DNA from: Devosia litorisediminis
GTDB lineage: Bacteria; Pseudomonadota; Alphaproteobacteria; Rhizobiales; Devosiaceae
DNA: 64,000 nucleotides
Reading direction: 5' to 3'
NCBI RefSeq assembly: GCF_018334155.1
Contig: NZ_JAGXTP010000001.1
Location: 1,612,001-1,676,000 of the forward strand
The notes beneath the pieces were generated by a model. It was not told the DNA's origin. It saw only the letters and a list, made by a program, of their open reading frames with translations, and did not search any database. Both the position numbers and the translations under genes were made by a program. This document shows, piece by piece, positions 43,801 to 52,304 of this stretch (within the stretch, counting starts at the first letter, position 1; each line of letters starts with the position of its first letter).

Positions 43801-44347
43801 ACGGGGCTTCGGCGCTGGCGGGAAACAGGTCGACCAGCCCGCCGCGTACGGCAAATTCGCCGCTTTCGCGCACGGTGGGGACGCGCAGATAGCCGTTATT
43901 GGCGGCCCAGGCGATCAGCTTTTCGCTGTCGACAATGCGCCCGGCGGCGGCCGAGAACGACATGGTCTCAACAACGTCGCGTGGCGGCAGGCGCTGGATC
44001 AGGGCATTGACCGCTGTGAGCACCACGGCGCCCTTGCTGCCTGTGGTCAACGCCGCCAGCGTGCTCATGCGCGCGGCGATGGTCACATTGTTGGGCGAGA
44101 CGCGGTCATAGGGCAGACTGTCCCAGGCGGGCAGCGTCAGCACCGGATGGCCGGGCAGCATGGCGCTGAGAATATCGGCCATGCGCTGCAGGCGCCGGCC
44201 ATCGCGGGCCACAAAGACGATACTGGCGGCATCGTCCGGGGCTGCCTCGATGCGCTGCTGGATCAAGCGCGCCAGCACCATTGGCTGCATGCCGTCCGGC
44301 ACATTGGCGATGGTGCGTGTGGGCTTTTGCTGCACGACGTCGTTCAT
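40862..44347 (-). CDS. mfd: Transcription-repair coupling factor Mfd
   Basis: 1161 residues, full length. The N-terminal UvrB-homology region is followed by the RNA-polymerase-interacting domain (GDLVVHVDHGIGRFLG), the helicase with Walker A CGDVGFGKTE and DEEQHFG, then QIRGRIGRAKARAYAL and a C-terminal TRCF domain. It removes stalled RNA polymerase and recruits UvrA. Overlaps sdhE by 4 nt. Confidence 0.95.
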   Translation of the reverse strand: MNDVVQQKPTRTIANVPDGMQPMVLARLIQQRIEAAPDDAASIVFVARDGRRLQRMADILSAMLPGHPVLTLPAWDSLPYDRVSPNNVTIAARMSTLAALTTGSKGAVVLTAVNALIQRLPPRDVVETMSFSAAAGRIVDSEKLIAWAANNGYLRVPTVRESGEFAVRGGLVDLFPASAEAPLRFDFFGSQLESIRTFDPDSQRTTGTLKSIALTPMSEVVLTEETIRRFRQKYTAAFGGNTVDDSLYASVSGGARYSGTEHWLPFFYDHLDTLAQYVGDAPFVFDEQAAEAYGDRVEQIRDYYDARESARLLPTVAGAGAPYKPIKPELLYAVDEHPYALAGASVIQLSQFMAPDTKANDDAGGHIAPSFAAERQATDTNLFQSVVDRLLAERKAGRRTIVACWSTGTRDRMVQVLKDHGLTNPRMAENWRDAETTSAATTSLVVLPLESGFETKDLLVLSEQDILGERILRPQRKKKASDALTEAASLAAGDLVVHVDHGIGRFLGLKVIEAGGAPHECVELEYGGDTKLYLPVENIELLTRYGSDEGNTTLDKLGGVAWQAKKGKLKQRIREMAEQLIKIAAARQLTRADVVEINPGAYDEFAARFPYEETEDQMAAIEAVFDDVTSGRVMDRLVCGDVGFGKTEVALRAAFAVALSGKQVAVVVPTTLLSRQHFKTFSERFAGLPVRVRQASRMVGSAELKSTKEGIADGQVDIVVGTHALLSKTIKFKDLGLLIIDEEQHFGVGHKERLKELKANVHVLTLTATPIPRTLQLALTGVRDLSLLATPPVDRLAIRTFISPFDALSVREALLREKYRGGQSFYVVPRIRDQVEIAEFLKDHVPEVSYVVANGQMAPGELDDIMNAFYDNKFDVLVATTIVESGLDIPNANTLIVHRADHFGLAQLYQIRGRIGRAKARAYALFTVPADRKLTDTAERRLGVLQSLESLGAGFQLASHDLDIRGAGNLLGDEQSGHIREVGFELYQSMLEEAVANLKSGEGDYEDTNEWSPQISLGMPVMIPESYVPDLQLRMQLYRRLGDLTDIRDIDAAGAELIDRFGPLPEEVEALLKVILVKALCRQANVEKVDAGPKGAVITLRNNEFANPAGLVRMVSDPASQVRIKPDQKLVFARNWPTPNDRLKGAAGILSRLAKLAETAS

Positions 44348-44634
44348 TTGGCCAGCCGCGCGTGATGGTCGGCTATGACCTGAGCCAGGAAGTCGCGATC
44401 AATGTGCTCAGGTGGCTCGACCTGCCCCATCACCCAGGTCAGGAGCGGCGGATCCTCCTCGCTCATCAGCGCTTCAAGCTGATCAAGCTGGACTTCATTC
44501 ATGGCCTCGGTATGGGCGTCGGCAAACGGGCCCAGAACGAGGTCCATTTCGCGCGTGCCCCTGTGCCAGGCACGATAGCGCAGCTTCTTGCGGCGCATGG
44601 CAATGTCTTCACCGGCAGTCATTTGACGCGCCAT
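44344..44634 (-). CDS. sdhE: FAD assembly factor SdhE
   Basis: 96 residues. MRRKKLRYRAWHRGTREMDLVLGPF matches SdhE (RxxRRGxxExDLxLGxF variant), then EEDPPLLTWVMGQ. It attaches FAD to succinate dehydrogenase subunit A. The ATG at 44634 (MARQMTAGED) has AGGATC before it. The stop overlaps the mfd start. Confidence 0.9.
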   Translation of the reverse strand: MARQMTAGEDIAMRRKKLRYRAWHRGTREMDLVLGPFADAHTEAMNEVQLDQLEALMSEEDPPLLTWVMGQVEPPEHIDRDFLAQVIADHHARLAK

Positions 44635-44726
44635 GATCCTGAAAGGTGGTTGATTGGGTTTGCTGTGTACGCCCATTGCCGAACGATGTCAGCCCTTACA
44701 TCGTCGCAGGGCGATGCTGCATTGGC

Positions 44727-44885
44727 TCAGGACAGAAGAGAAAAGAACAGCCAGACCAGACCAATCACCGGCAACCAGGCCAGAACAGCCAGAACAAGGA
44801 TCACCCACAGGCGATGCCGACGCAGCCAGTCGACGCCCTGTCGAGGGTAGCCCATCGCCAATAGCCAGCCAAATGCGCGTTCCAT
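44727..44885 (-). CDS. Small membrane protein, 52 residues
   Basis: MERAFGWLLAMGYPRQGVDW, then basic residues and one hydrophobic segment (LWVILVLAVLAWLPVIGLVW). GGGAGG lies 4-5 nt before the ATG at 44885. Below usual gene-calling size but the ribosome site is convincing. Unknown function. Confidence 0.5.
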   Translation of the reverse strand: MERAFGWLLAMGYPRQGVDWLRRHRLWVILVLAVLAWLPVIGLVWLFFSLLS

Positions 44886-44961
44886 GGAGCCTCCCGGACA
44901 TCCCCGCACCACTGGCCTATTCGCGCTAATCAAGTCCTGCGCAAATCCCGACAATTGTAAC

Positions 44962-45011
44962 TTCCACAGGACCCTCACCCCGGTGATTCCACAGGACCCT
45001 CACCCCGGTGA
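44962..45011. repeat. Perfect 25-bp tandem duplication
   Basis: Units 44962-44986 and 44987-45011 are identical, from TTCCACAGG to CCCCGGTGA. They lie in the 260-bp non-coding stretch between the small membrane gene and the small ORF at 45146. Only two copies, so not CRISPR. Confidence 0.8.
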
Positions 45012-45145
45012 ATTGTCGCGCATGCCAGATATTTATGGCGTCCGGTCTTCGGTCAGCGGATGGCTGCCACGCTCGATTGGCGGCTACCGCGCGCGGCCAT
45101 TTGGTTGCCTAATCAGCTGATCTCGGGCGCTGGTGGAGAGCGGCA

Positions 45146-45301
45146 ATGGCCTGGATGAGTTTTAGAACGCGCGGTGGTGTGTTGAAGATCAAGCCACGCT
45201 GGCAAATGCGCTGGGCTGAAAGAACGCGGCAGGTGTGGGTGCTGGACCTGGGTGTCGTGGTGATCAGCTGGTGGTCGGTGCAGGACCTCGAACGGTTCTA
45301 A
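45146..45301 (+). CDS. Unlisted small Trp-rich ORF, 51 residues
   Basis: ATG 45146 preceded by GGAGAG, ending TAA at 45301. The product is MAWMSFRTRGG, then basic residues, then WVLDLGVVVISWWSVQDLERF, possibly one membrane segment. Too short for routine calling. Codon use looks plausible. Located 103 bp before recG. Confidence 0.4.
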   Translation: MAWMSFRTRGGVLKIKPRWQMRWAERTRQVWVLDLGVVVISWWSVQDLERF

Positions 45302-45403
45302 GGGCGGATCGCGGCATCGGCTCAGCTGCTTGTGGTCGGGGCCGGACAGAAGCTTCAATCACGCACGGCTGAGCTGTACCCTGCGGGCAGGAGAATCACC
45401 CGC

Positions 45404-47512
45404 GTGTCTCGCCCCGATAGTTTATCGCCACTGTTTCGTTCGCTGCACTCGATCAAGGGTGTCGGCGACAAGCTGGCTGCCCTGCTGACCAAGTTCTTCG
45501 GCGCGCCCGACGGGCAGGAGGCCATTGCCCTGGACATCCTGATGCACATGCCCTCGGGCGTGGTGGATCGCCGGCGTCAGGTGGGGATCGTCGATGCGGG
45601 CCTGAACCAGATCGTGACGCTGCTGCTGCATATAGACCGGCATCAACCGCCGCCGCGCGGCAAGCCGCATGTGCCTCATCGGGTATATGCCCATGACGAA
45701 ACCGGCGAGATGCAGCTGGTATTCTTTCGGGCGCAGGGCGGCTGGGTGGAAAAGGCTCTGCCCGTCGGCGAAGAGCGCTATGTGTCGGGCACGATCGGCT
45801 TCTTCAATGGCGAAAAGCAGATCACCCACCCCGACTACATCGTAGAGCCGGAAAAATTCGCCACCCTGCCGCTGGTCGAGCCGGTCTATCCGCTGACCCA
45901 GGGGCTGAGCTCCAAGGCGCTGGCCAAGCTGGTGCGTCAGGTGATCGAAAGCGTCCCGGCCATTCCCGAATGGATTGATGGGGCGACGCTGGATCAGCGC
46001 AAATGGCCCAGCTTTGTTGACGCCATGCGCATGGTGCACCTGCCCGACGCGCCAGGCGAGGCGGAGCTGTGGTCCCCTGCCCGCCAGCGGCTGGCCTATG
46101 ACGAATATTTCGTGGGTCAGCTGACGCTGCAGTTGATCCGCTCCACCATGGTGGCAGATCGCGGTATCAGTCGTGAGTTTACCGGGGAGGTCACAGACCG
46201 GGTCAGCGCCCTGCTGCCGTTCGCGCTGACGGATGGGCAAAAGACCGCCATTAATGAAATCCGGGCCGATCTGGCCTCACCGGATCGTATGTCGCGACTG
46301 CTGCAGGGCGATGTGGGTGCCGGCAAGACCGTGGTGGCGTTGATGGCCATGGCCGCCATGGTCGAGAGCGGTGCCCAGTCGGCGATGATGGCGCCCACAG
46401 AACTGCTGGCGGCGCAGCACTTCAAGACTCTCAAGCCGCTCTGCGACGCTGCCGGGTTGGGATGCGAGCTGCTCACCGGCAAGATGAAGGCTGCCGAGCG
46501 GCGGGCCAAGCTGGTCGGCATTGCCGATGGCCAAACCAATATCGTGGTGGGCACGCACGCCTTGTTTCAATCCGGCGTGGAGTTTCACAACCTCGGTCTG
46601 ACCGTGGTGGATGAACAGCATCGCTTCGGGGTGCATCAGCGCCTTGCCCTGTCGGGCAAGGGCAAGCACACCGATCTGCTGGTGATGACTGCCACGCCCA
46701 TCCCCCGCACCCTGGTGCTGACCCATTTTGGCGATATGGAAGTCAGCATCCTGCGCGAAAAGCCCAAGGGGCGGCAGCCAATCGATACTGCCGTGCTTTC
46801 GATTGGCGAATATGATCGGGTGATCGCCCGGCTGCAGGCGCGGCTGCATGAAGGTGCGCAGGCATTCTGGGTCTGCCCGCTGGTCGAGGAAAGCGAGCAT
46901 CTTGACGTGGTCGCTGCCGAAGACCGTTTCGCCGAACTGCAAAAGGTGTTCGGCGATCAGGTCGCCCTGGTGCATGGCCGGATGAGTGCGACCGCCAAGC
47001 AGGAGGTTATGGCGCGCTTTGCTGCCAATGAACTCAAGCTGTTGGTGGCCACCACGGTAATCGAAGTGGGCGTGGATGTGCCCAATGCCTCGATCATGAT
47101 CATCGAACATGCCGAGCGCTTCGGGCTGGCACAGTTGCACCAGTTGCGCGGTCGTGTCGGACGCGGGTCCGCCCGCTCATCCTGCCTGCTGCTGTTCAAG
47201 GGTAACCTGAGCGAAACCGCCCAAGCCCGTCTGGATACCATCAAATCCACCGAGGACGGGTTCGTGATTGCCGAGCGCGATCTGGAACTGCGTGGTCAGG
47301 GCGATGTGCTGGGTACGCGGCAATCGGGCATGCCCGGCTATCGCCTGGCCGTGCCAGATGTGCACCGGCACCTGCTCGATTTCGCCCATGACGACGCCAA
47401 GGCGCTGCTCTCGCGTAACCCCAGCCTGACCGGTCCCGACGGGGAGGCTGCGCGCACTGCGCTCTACCTGTTCCGCAAGGATCTGGCTATTCCGCTGATC
47501 CGGGCAGGATAG
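45404..47512 (+). CDS. recG: ATP-dependent DNA helicase RecG
   Basis: 702 residues. Wedge domain first, then the helicase with GDVGAGKTVVAL, VVDEQHRFG, ATPIPRTL and QLRGRVGRGSARSSCLL, and QSGMPGYRLA near the end. It reverses stalled replication forks and branch-migrates Holliday junctions. The GTG at 45404 follows CAGGAG. Its 3' end overlaps the convergent MepB-like gene by 26 nt. Confidence 0.93.
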   Translation: MSRPDSLSPLFRSLHSIKGVGDKLAALLTKFFGAPDGQEAIALDILMHMPSGVVDRRRQVGIVDAGLNQIVTLLLHIDRHQPPPRGKPHVPHRVYAHDETGEMQLVFFRAQGGWVEKALPVGEERYVSGTIGFFNGEKQITHPDYIVEPEKFATLPLVEPVYPLTQGLSSKALAKLVRQVIESVPAIPEWIDGATLDQRKWPSFVDAMRMVHLPDAPGEAELWSPARQRLAYDEYFVGQLTLQLIRSTMVADRGISREFTGEVTDRVSALLPFALTDGQKTAINEIRADLASPDRMSRLLQGDVGAGKTVVALMAMAAMVESGAQSAMMAPTELLAAQHFKTLKPLCDAAGLGCELLTGKMKAAERRAKLVGIADGQTNIVVGTHALFQSGVEFHNLGLTVVDEQHRFGVHQRLALSGKGKHTDLLVMTATPIPRTLVLTHFGDMEVSILREKPKGRQPIDTAVLSIGEYDRVIARLQARLHEGAQAFWVCPLVEESEHLDVVAAEDRFAELQKVFGDQVALVHGRMSATAKQEVMARFAANELKLLVATTVIEVGVDVPNASIMIIEHAERFGLAQLHQLRGRVGRGSARSSCLLLFKGNLSETAQARLDTIKSTEDGFVIAERDLELRGQGDVLGTRQSGMPGYRLAVPDVHRHLLDFAHDDAKALLSRNPSLTGPDGEAARTALYLFRKDLAIPLIRAG

Positions 47513-48005
47513 CGGCGCAAAGCTGCCGGACCAGCGCAACCGTGTCGCTGCCATCAAGCGGCAGGAAATACCGCGTCTGCCAGTTCTGGGTAGCAATGGC
47601 ATCTCTGGCAATTGGCCTGGTCCAGGGTGGATAGACCCGTATGGCACGCTTGCCGCCCACCCCCGCGCGCGACATGATCCTGCGCTGCAGCAAAGTCGCC
47701 CTGTCGAAGACGAATTGGCCCTGCTGCGCCCCGTCCGAGACCGCGATAATCGCCAGTGCGATATCACTGGCGCTGTCGAGCGGTGCAATAGGTCCGGCGG
47801 GATCGGGGCGGTGCCAGAGGGTGACAAACTGGCCAATCTTGGTCGGCGTGGTTCTGGCAGCGCGATAGACGACGCTGGCGCCGTTCAGCGCCAGGCGAAA
47901 CGCGTAGTATTGGGCACTCTCGGGCTCGGCCAATGGCCCGGCCGTCAGATGCAGTCCGGCCGGGGCATAGATCGTGTCCAGAGCCTGCTGTAAGGGGGCA
48001 GTCAG
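47487..48005 (-). CDS. MepB-like protein
   Basis: About 172 residues; MepB-family pattern TPTKIGQFVTLWHRP, GPIAPLDS, GQFVFDRATLLQ, GKRAIRVYPPW and NWQTRYFLPL. In Staphylococcus MepB lies in the MepRAB multidrug locus with unknown role. No ATG, GTG or TTG fits the conserved N-terminus; CTG at 48005 or 47981 are the only near options, so the start is unclear. It follows glmS by a few bases on the same strand. Confidence 0.7.
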   Translation of the reverse strand: MTAPLQQALDTIYAPAGLHLTAGPLAEPESAQYYAFRLALNGASVVYRAARTTPTKIGQFVTLWHRPDPAGPIAPLDSASDIALAIIAVSDGAQQGQFVFDRATLLQRRIMSRAGVGGKRAIRVYPPWTRPIARDAIATQNWQTRYFLPLDGSDTVALVRQLCAAILPGSAE

Positions 48006-48009
48006 CCCC

Positions 48010-49836
48010 CTATTCCACGGTAACCGACTTGGCCAGATTACGCGGCTGATCGACGTCGGTGCCCATAAAGACCGCCGTGTGATAGGCGAGCAACTGCACC
48101 GGGATGGTGGCCAGGATCGGCGCCACAAAGCTCGACACATGCGGGATCAGGATGACGTCTGCAACGCCTTGCCCGACAGTCTGCGCGCCCTCGGGGTCGG
48201 TGATCAGGATGATCTTGCCGCCGCGTGCGGCCACTTCCTGCATATTGGACAGCGTCTTGTCGACCAGCTCGTCGGAGGGCGCGACCACGATGACCGGCAT
48301 GGCTTCATCCACAAGGGCGATGGGGCCATGCTTGAGTTCACCGGCTGCATAACCTTCGGCGTGGATGTAGCTGATTTCCTTGAGCTTGAGCGCGCCTTCC
48401 ATGGCGATGGGGAACATCGGGCCGCGACCGAGATAGAGCACGTCCTTGGCTTTGCTCAAGCGCTTGGCAATATCCATGATCTGGTCTTCGGTGCCCAGCG
48501 CTTCGGATACCGCTGTGGGCAGGCTGATCAGCGCGCGCACCAGCTCGGTTTCCTGCTCGGCACTGAGCACGCCACGGGCCCGGCCCGCCGCAATCGCCAG
48601 GCTGGCCAGGGCGGTCAGCTGAGCGGTCAGCGCCTTGGTCGACGCCACGCCGATTTCGGGGCCGCAGAGAATGGGAAACACCACGTGTGATTCCCGGGCA
48701 ATGGTGGATTCCACGGTATTGACCAGAGAGGCGACATGCTGGCCCTGGCTGGCGCAGTAACGCAGGGCTGCCAGCGTGTCCGCTGTTTCTCCGGACTGGG
48801 AGATGAACAGCGACAGGCCGTTCTTTTCGAGCGGCGGCTCGCGATAGCGGAATTCGGAGGCCACATCGATATCGACCGGCAGCCGCGCATAGCGTTCGAA
48901 CCAGTATTTGGCCACAGCGCCGGCCAGAAAGGCCGTGCCGCAGGCGCTAATGGTCAGGCGGCTGAGATCGGCGAAGTCGAACGGCATCTGCTCGCGGACC
49001 GAGACCTGTTCGGTGCCCATGTCCACATAATGGCTGAGCGTGTGGCCAATGGTTTCGGGCTGCTCGTAGATTTCCTTGGCCATGAAGTGGCGGTGATTAC
49101 CCTTGTCGACCATCAGCGCCGAGGTCTGCGAGATCTGCACATCGCGTTCGACAATGGCGTCCTTGGCGTCGCGAATGGTCGCGCCGGTATGGGTGATCAC
49201 GGCCCAGTCGCCATCTTCGAGATAGCTCAGGCGGGAGGTGAACGGGGCCAGCGCCATGGCGTCGGAGCCCAGATACATTTCGCCATTGCCATAGCCGATG
49301 GCCAGCGGCGCGCCGTGTCGGGCCGCGATCAGCAGCCCCTCATCGTCGCGGAACATGAAGGCCAGAGCGAAGGCGCCGCGCAGCTTTTTGAGCGTATTGG
49401 ACACGGCCTGTTCGGGCTGAGCGCCCCTGGCCAGTTCGCGCGACACCCAGAGCGCCACGGCTTCGGTATCGGTCTGGGTGGTGGGCTGATAGCCATCCTT
49501 GGCCAGATCGATCAGCATGTCGCGGTAGTTTTCGATAATGCCGTTATGCACCACACCAACGCGATCGGTGGTGTGTGGGTGGGCATTGAGCTCGGTGGGG
49601 GCACCATGGGTGGCCCAGCGGGTATGGCCAATGCCGATCGTGCCCGCCAATGGTTCGGCCGCCAGTTTCTGGGCCAGATTGCCCAGCTTGCCCTCGGCGC
49701 GGCGGCGGGCGATGTCGCCTTCAGCCAGCGTGGCAACGCCGGCGCTGTCATAGCCGCGATATTCCAGGCGCTTGAGCGCATCCACGAGGCGTTCGGCAAC
49801 CGGTTGATTGCCAACAATACCAACGATACCGCACAT
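48010..49836 (-). CDS. glmS: Glutamine-fructose-6-phosphate aminotransferase GlmS
   Basis: 608 residues: class II amidotransferase N-terminus with Cys2 (MCGIVGIVG), RWATHGAP, then two SIS domains (ISQSGETADTLAAL, APSDELVDKTL) and the C-terminal QLLAYHTAVFMGTDVDQPRNLAKSVTVE region. Makes glucosamine-6-phosphate for cell-wall synthesis. It starts 2 nt after glmU in one unit. Confidence 0.97.
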   Translation of the reverse strand: MCGIVGIVGNQPVAERLVDALKRLEYRGYDSAGVATLAEGDIARRRAEGKLGNLAQKLAAEPLAGTIGIGHTRWATHGAPTELNAHPHTTDRVGVVHNGIIENYRDMLIDLAKDGYQPTTQTDTEAVALWVSRELARGAQPEQAVSNTLKKLRGAFALAFMFRDDEGLLIAARHGAPLAIGYGNGEMYLGSDAMALAPFTSRLSYLEDGDWAVITHTGATIRDAKDAIVERDVQISQTSALMVDKGNHRHFMAKEIYEQPETIGHTLSHYVDMGTEQVSVREQMPFDFADLSRLTISACGTAFLAGAVAKYWFERYARLPVDIDVASEFRYREPPLEKNGLSLFISQSGETADTLAALRYCASQGQHVASLVNTVESTIARESHVVFPILCGPEIGVASTKALTAQLTALASLAIAAGRARGVLSAEQETELVRALISLPTAVSEALGTEDQIMDIAKRLSKAKDVLYLGRGPMFPIAMEGALKLKEISYIHAEGYAAGELKHGPIALVDEAMPVIVVAPSDELVDKTLSNMQEVAARGGKIILITDPEGAQTVGQGVADVILIPHVSSFVAPILATIPVQLLAYHTAVFMGTDVDQPRNLAKSVTVE

Positions 49837-49838
49837 GG

Positions 49839-51194
49839 CTAAAGGCCCTTCTTGTTGAGTTTTTCGGCCTTGGCTGCGGCAAAGATATCCTTGGCGCGAC
49901 CGGGCTTGTTGACCTGACGGCCGCGTGCGAGCGCCAGGGCGTCTGCTTCTACATCGTCGGTAATCACACTACCACTCCCTACCAGAGCGCCTGGACCCAC
50001 ATTGACCGGAGCGATCAGCGACGTGTTGGAGCCGATAAAGGCGTTGTTGCCGATAACGGTCTGGTGCTTGTTGTAGCCATCGTAATTGACGGTGATGACA
50101 CCGGCGCCGATGTTCACATCGCTGCCAATGCTGGCATCGCCGATATAGCTGAGGTGGCTGACCTTGGCGCCCTTGCCGATATCGGCCTTCTTGACCTCGA
50201 CGAAATTGCCGATCTTGGCGCCCTCGCCCAGATTGGCGCCGGGCCGCAGCCGCGCGAAGGGACCCACCGACGCATTGGCACCGACATGGGCGCCTTCGAG
50301 ATGGCTGAAGGCGTGAATGACCGCACCAGTGTCGATTTTCACGCCGGGGCCAAACACCACATTGGGCTCGATGGTGACGTCCTGGGCAATTTCGGTGTCG
50401 TAGGAGAACCAGACGCTTTTGGGATCATGCAGGGTCACGCCAGCGGCCATGAAGTCGGCGCGGCGCAGTTCCTGGAAGGTTGCCTCGGCCTGCGCCAGCT
50501 TGGAGCGATCATCAACGCCAACCACTTCGGCAGGGTCGGCCTCGACATATTCGACGCGGCGACCATCGGCATTGGCCAGTTCGACCGCGTCGGTGAGATA
50601 GTATTCGCCCTTGGCATTGGCATTGCCGATACGATCGATGACGCCGCGCAAGGCGTCGGCCTTGAAACCCATAATGCCCGAATTGCACAGATCGATCTTG
50701 CGCTCGTCCTCGCTGGCATCCTTGTGCTCCCGAATAGCCACCAGGCGACCATCCAGGGTCAGCAGGCGCCCCAGATTAGTCGGATCGGCCGGACGATAGG
50801 CCACGACGACGATGTCGGCACCGTCATCAAGACGTTTGGCGATCTCGGCCAGGGTTTTGGGCGACACCAGCGGGTTGTCGGCATAAAGCACGATGACATT
50901 GCCCTTGGCGGTGGCGTAGGCCGCCTGAGCCTGTCGCACGGCATGGCCCGTGCCCAGCCGCTCATGCTGTTCGGACACCAGTGCATCGGGCGCAGCGGCC
51001 ATGGCGGAAGCCCGCACGCGCTCGCTGGAGGCCCCGACCACCAGAGCGATGCTGGACGCTCCAGCCGACTGGGCGGTGCGCAGCACATGACCGATCATGG
51101 GCAGTCCGCCCACCTGATGCAGAACCTTGGGTGTGCTCGAGCGCATTCGCGTGCCTTCACCGGCAGCCAGAATGATCGACAATAGTTCCGTCAT
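49839..51194 (-). CDS. glmU: Bifunctional GlmU (uridyltransferase/acetyltransferase)
   Basis: 451 residues. N-terminal pyrophosphorylase LAAGEGTRMRSSTPKVLH, C-terminal left-handed beta-helix with GANASVGPFARLRPGANLGE, GAGVITVNYDG and NAFIGSNTSLIAPV. It acetylates glucosamine-1-phosphate and forms UDP-GlcNAc. Upstream of glmS. Confidence 0.97.
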   Translation of the reverse strand: MTELLSIILAAGEGTRMRSSTPKVLHQVGGLPMIGHVLRTAQSAGASSIALVVGASSERVRASAMAAAPDALVSEQHERLGTGHAVRQAQAAYATAKGNVIVLYADNPLVSPKTLAEIAKRLDDGADIVVVAYRPADPTNLGRLLTLDGRLVAIREHKDASEDERKIDLCNSGIMGFKADALRGVIDRIGNANAKGEYYLTDAVELANADGRRVEYVEADPAEVVGVDDRSKLAQAEATFQELRRADFMAAGVTLHDPKSVWFSYDTEIAQDVTIEPNVVFGPGVKIDTGAVIHAFSHLEGAHVGANASVGPFARLRPGANLGEGAKIGNFVEVKKADIGKGAKVSHLSYIGDASIGSDVNIGAGVITVNYDGYNKHQTVIGNNAFIGSNTSLIAPVNVGPGALVGSGSVITDDVEADALALARGRQVNKPGRAKDIFAAAKAEKLNKKGL

Positions 51195-51337
51195 GGCGTT
51201 TCTCCGCTTCGCATTCTCTATTCGTGCGCATTTTCACAGATTTATGGCAGCCAAGAGTTGGCGAACCGCTAATCAGGGCCTCATGGTTCTTTCATTGCGC
51301 AATACCTGATTCGATTGCGCCCTCGAGGTTTTTGACA

Positions 51338-52117
51338 TTGGCCAAGGCATCGGAACAGTTCCGGCAATCGGATGTAACCACCTGGGGCATCGTTGCGCTG
51401 GTATTTGGCGCCATTGCGGTGCTGGGCGCAAATGTATCCGCGGTTATTCCATCAAGCATTCTGGGCGGGCTGCACAAGACCCGCATTGAAGGCGCGTCGA
51501 TCGACCAGCTGCGCTTGCAGGTTGCCGATCTGCGCGAAGCCAGTCTGCAGCTCAAGCGTGACAATACAGTTCTGGCCAATCGCTTTGCGCTTGAAGAGCA
51601 GCAGGGCAATGCGGTGCGCCAGCGCGTCGGTGCACTCGAAGTCAGCCTGCCCCGTCTGCTTGAGGCCCTGCCGGCGGGCGCCAAGATCGACCGCTCATCG
51701 CTGACCGCCTCGATTGGCGAAGCGCTGATCTATGACGCCGATGGCGGCTCGGTACTGATCCGCCAGCAGCCCATGGCTGAAGCCGCGCCCACACAGGGTC
51801 AGGAACAACCCCTGCCCGCACCGGTGCAAACAGCCAGTGCCGCCATACCGAATGAAATTGATTTCGGCATTGCTCTGGGCACCTCGGTGCCGTTCGAGCA
51901 GGCGCCACAAACCTGGAATGATCTGTCCATGAAGTTGGGGCCATTGCTGTTTGGCCTATCGCCCCTGCTGGTGGATGAAGCCAATAGCGACAACAAACGT
52001 ATCGTGGTCGGCCCGATTACCGAACTGTCCGAAGCGACCGCGCTTTGCAGCCGTCTGGAGCGGATTTCGATTTCGTGTCTGCCCATGCCATTTGTGGGAA
52101 CTCCGCTGAGCTATTGA
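51338..52117 (+). CDS. Membrane-anchored protein with coiled coil and SPOR-like C-terminus
   Basis: 259 residues from TTG 51338 (GAGG 9 nt upstream). N-terminal membrane segment (VALVFGAIAVLGANVSA), coiled-coil-like region (IDQLRLQVADLREASLQLKR), linker, then a C-terminal stretch RIVVGPITELSEATALCSRL that looks like a SPOR peptidoglycan-binding fold. Likely an envelope protein. An ATG at 51224 is in frame but its leader is not conserved-looking. Confidence 0.65.
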   Translation: MAKASEQFRQSDVTTWGIVALVFGAIAVLGANVSAVIPSSILGGLHKTRIEGASIDQLRLQVADLREASLQLKRDNTVLANRFALEEQQGNAVRQRVGALEVSLPRLLEALPAGAKIDRSSLTASIGEALIYDADGGSVLIRQQPMAEAAPTQGQEQPLPAPVQTASAAIPNEIDFGIALGTSVPFEQAPQTWNDLSMKLGPLLFGLSPLLVDEANSDNKRIVVGPITELSEATALCSRLERISISCLPMPFVGTPLSY

Positions 52118-52196
52118 TTAGCGGCGCGATTGCGGTTGACAGCGTTGGGAACGTGGCTATGTTCCGCCGCGACGCCAGCGGCGTCAATCTTGGTGA

Positions 52197-52271
52197 GCGC
52201 CGGTAGCTCAGTGGTAGAGCATTCGACTTTTAATCGAATGGTCGTGGGTTCGACCCCCACCCGGCGTACCA
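52197..52271 (+). tRNA. tRNA-Lys(TTT)
   Basis: Acceptor GCGCCGG/CCGGCGT (one G-T), D-arm GCTCAGTGGTAGAGC, anticodon loop CTTTTAA with TTT, T-arm GTTCGACCC, encoded CCA at 52269-52271. Confidence 0.95.
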
Positions 52272-52304
52272 AGACCTCTTTTCTTGACTGATAAGGCCGC
52301 TGTT

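Noticed and set aside
42584-44365. 593-codon plus-strand frame
   Set aside because: Antisense to mfd, which is complete and has all helicase motifs.
44962-45011. Possible CRISPR
   Set aside because: Two adjacent identical units with no spacers.
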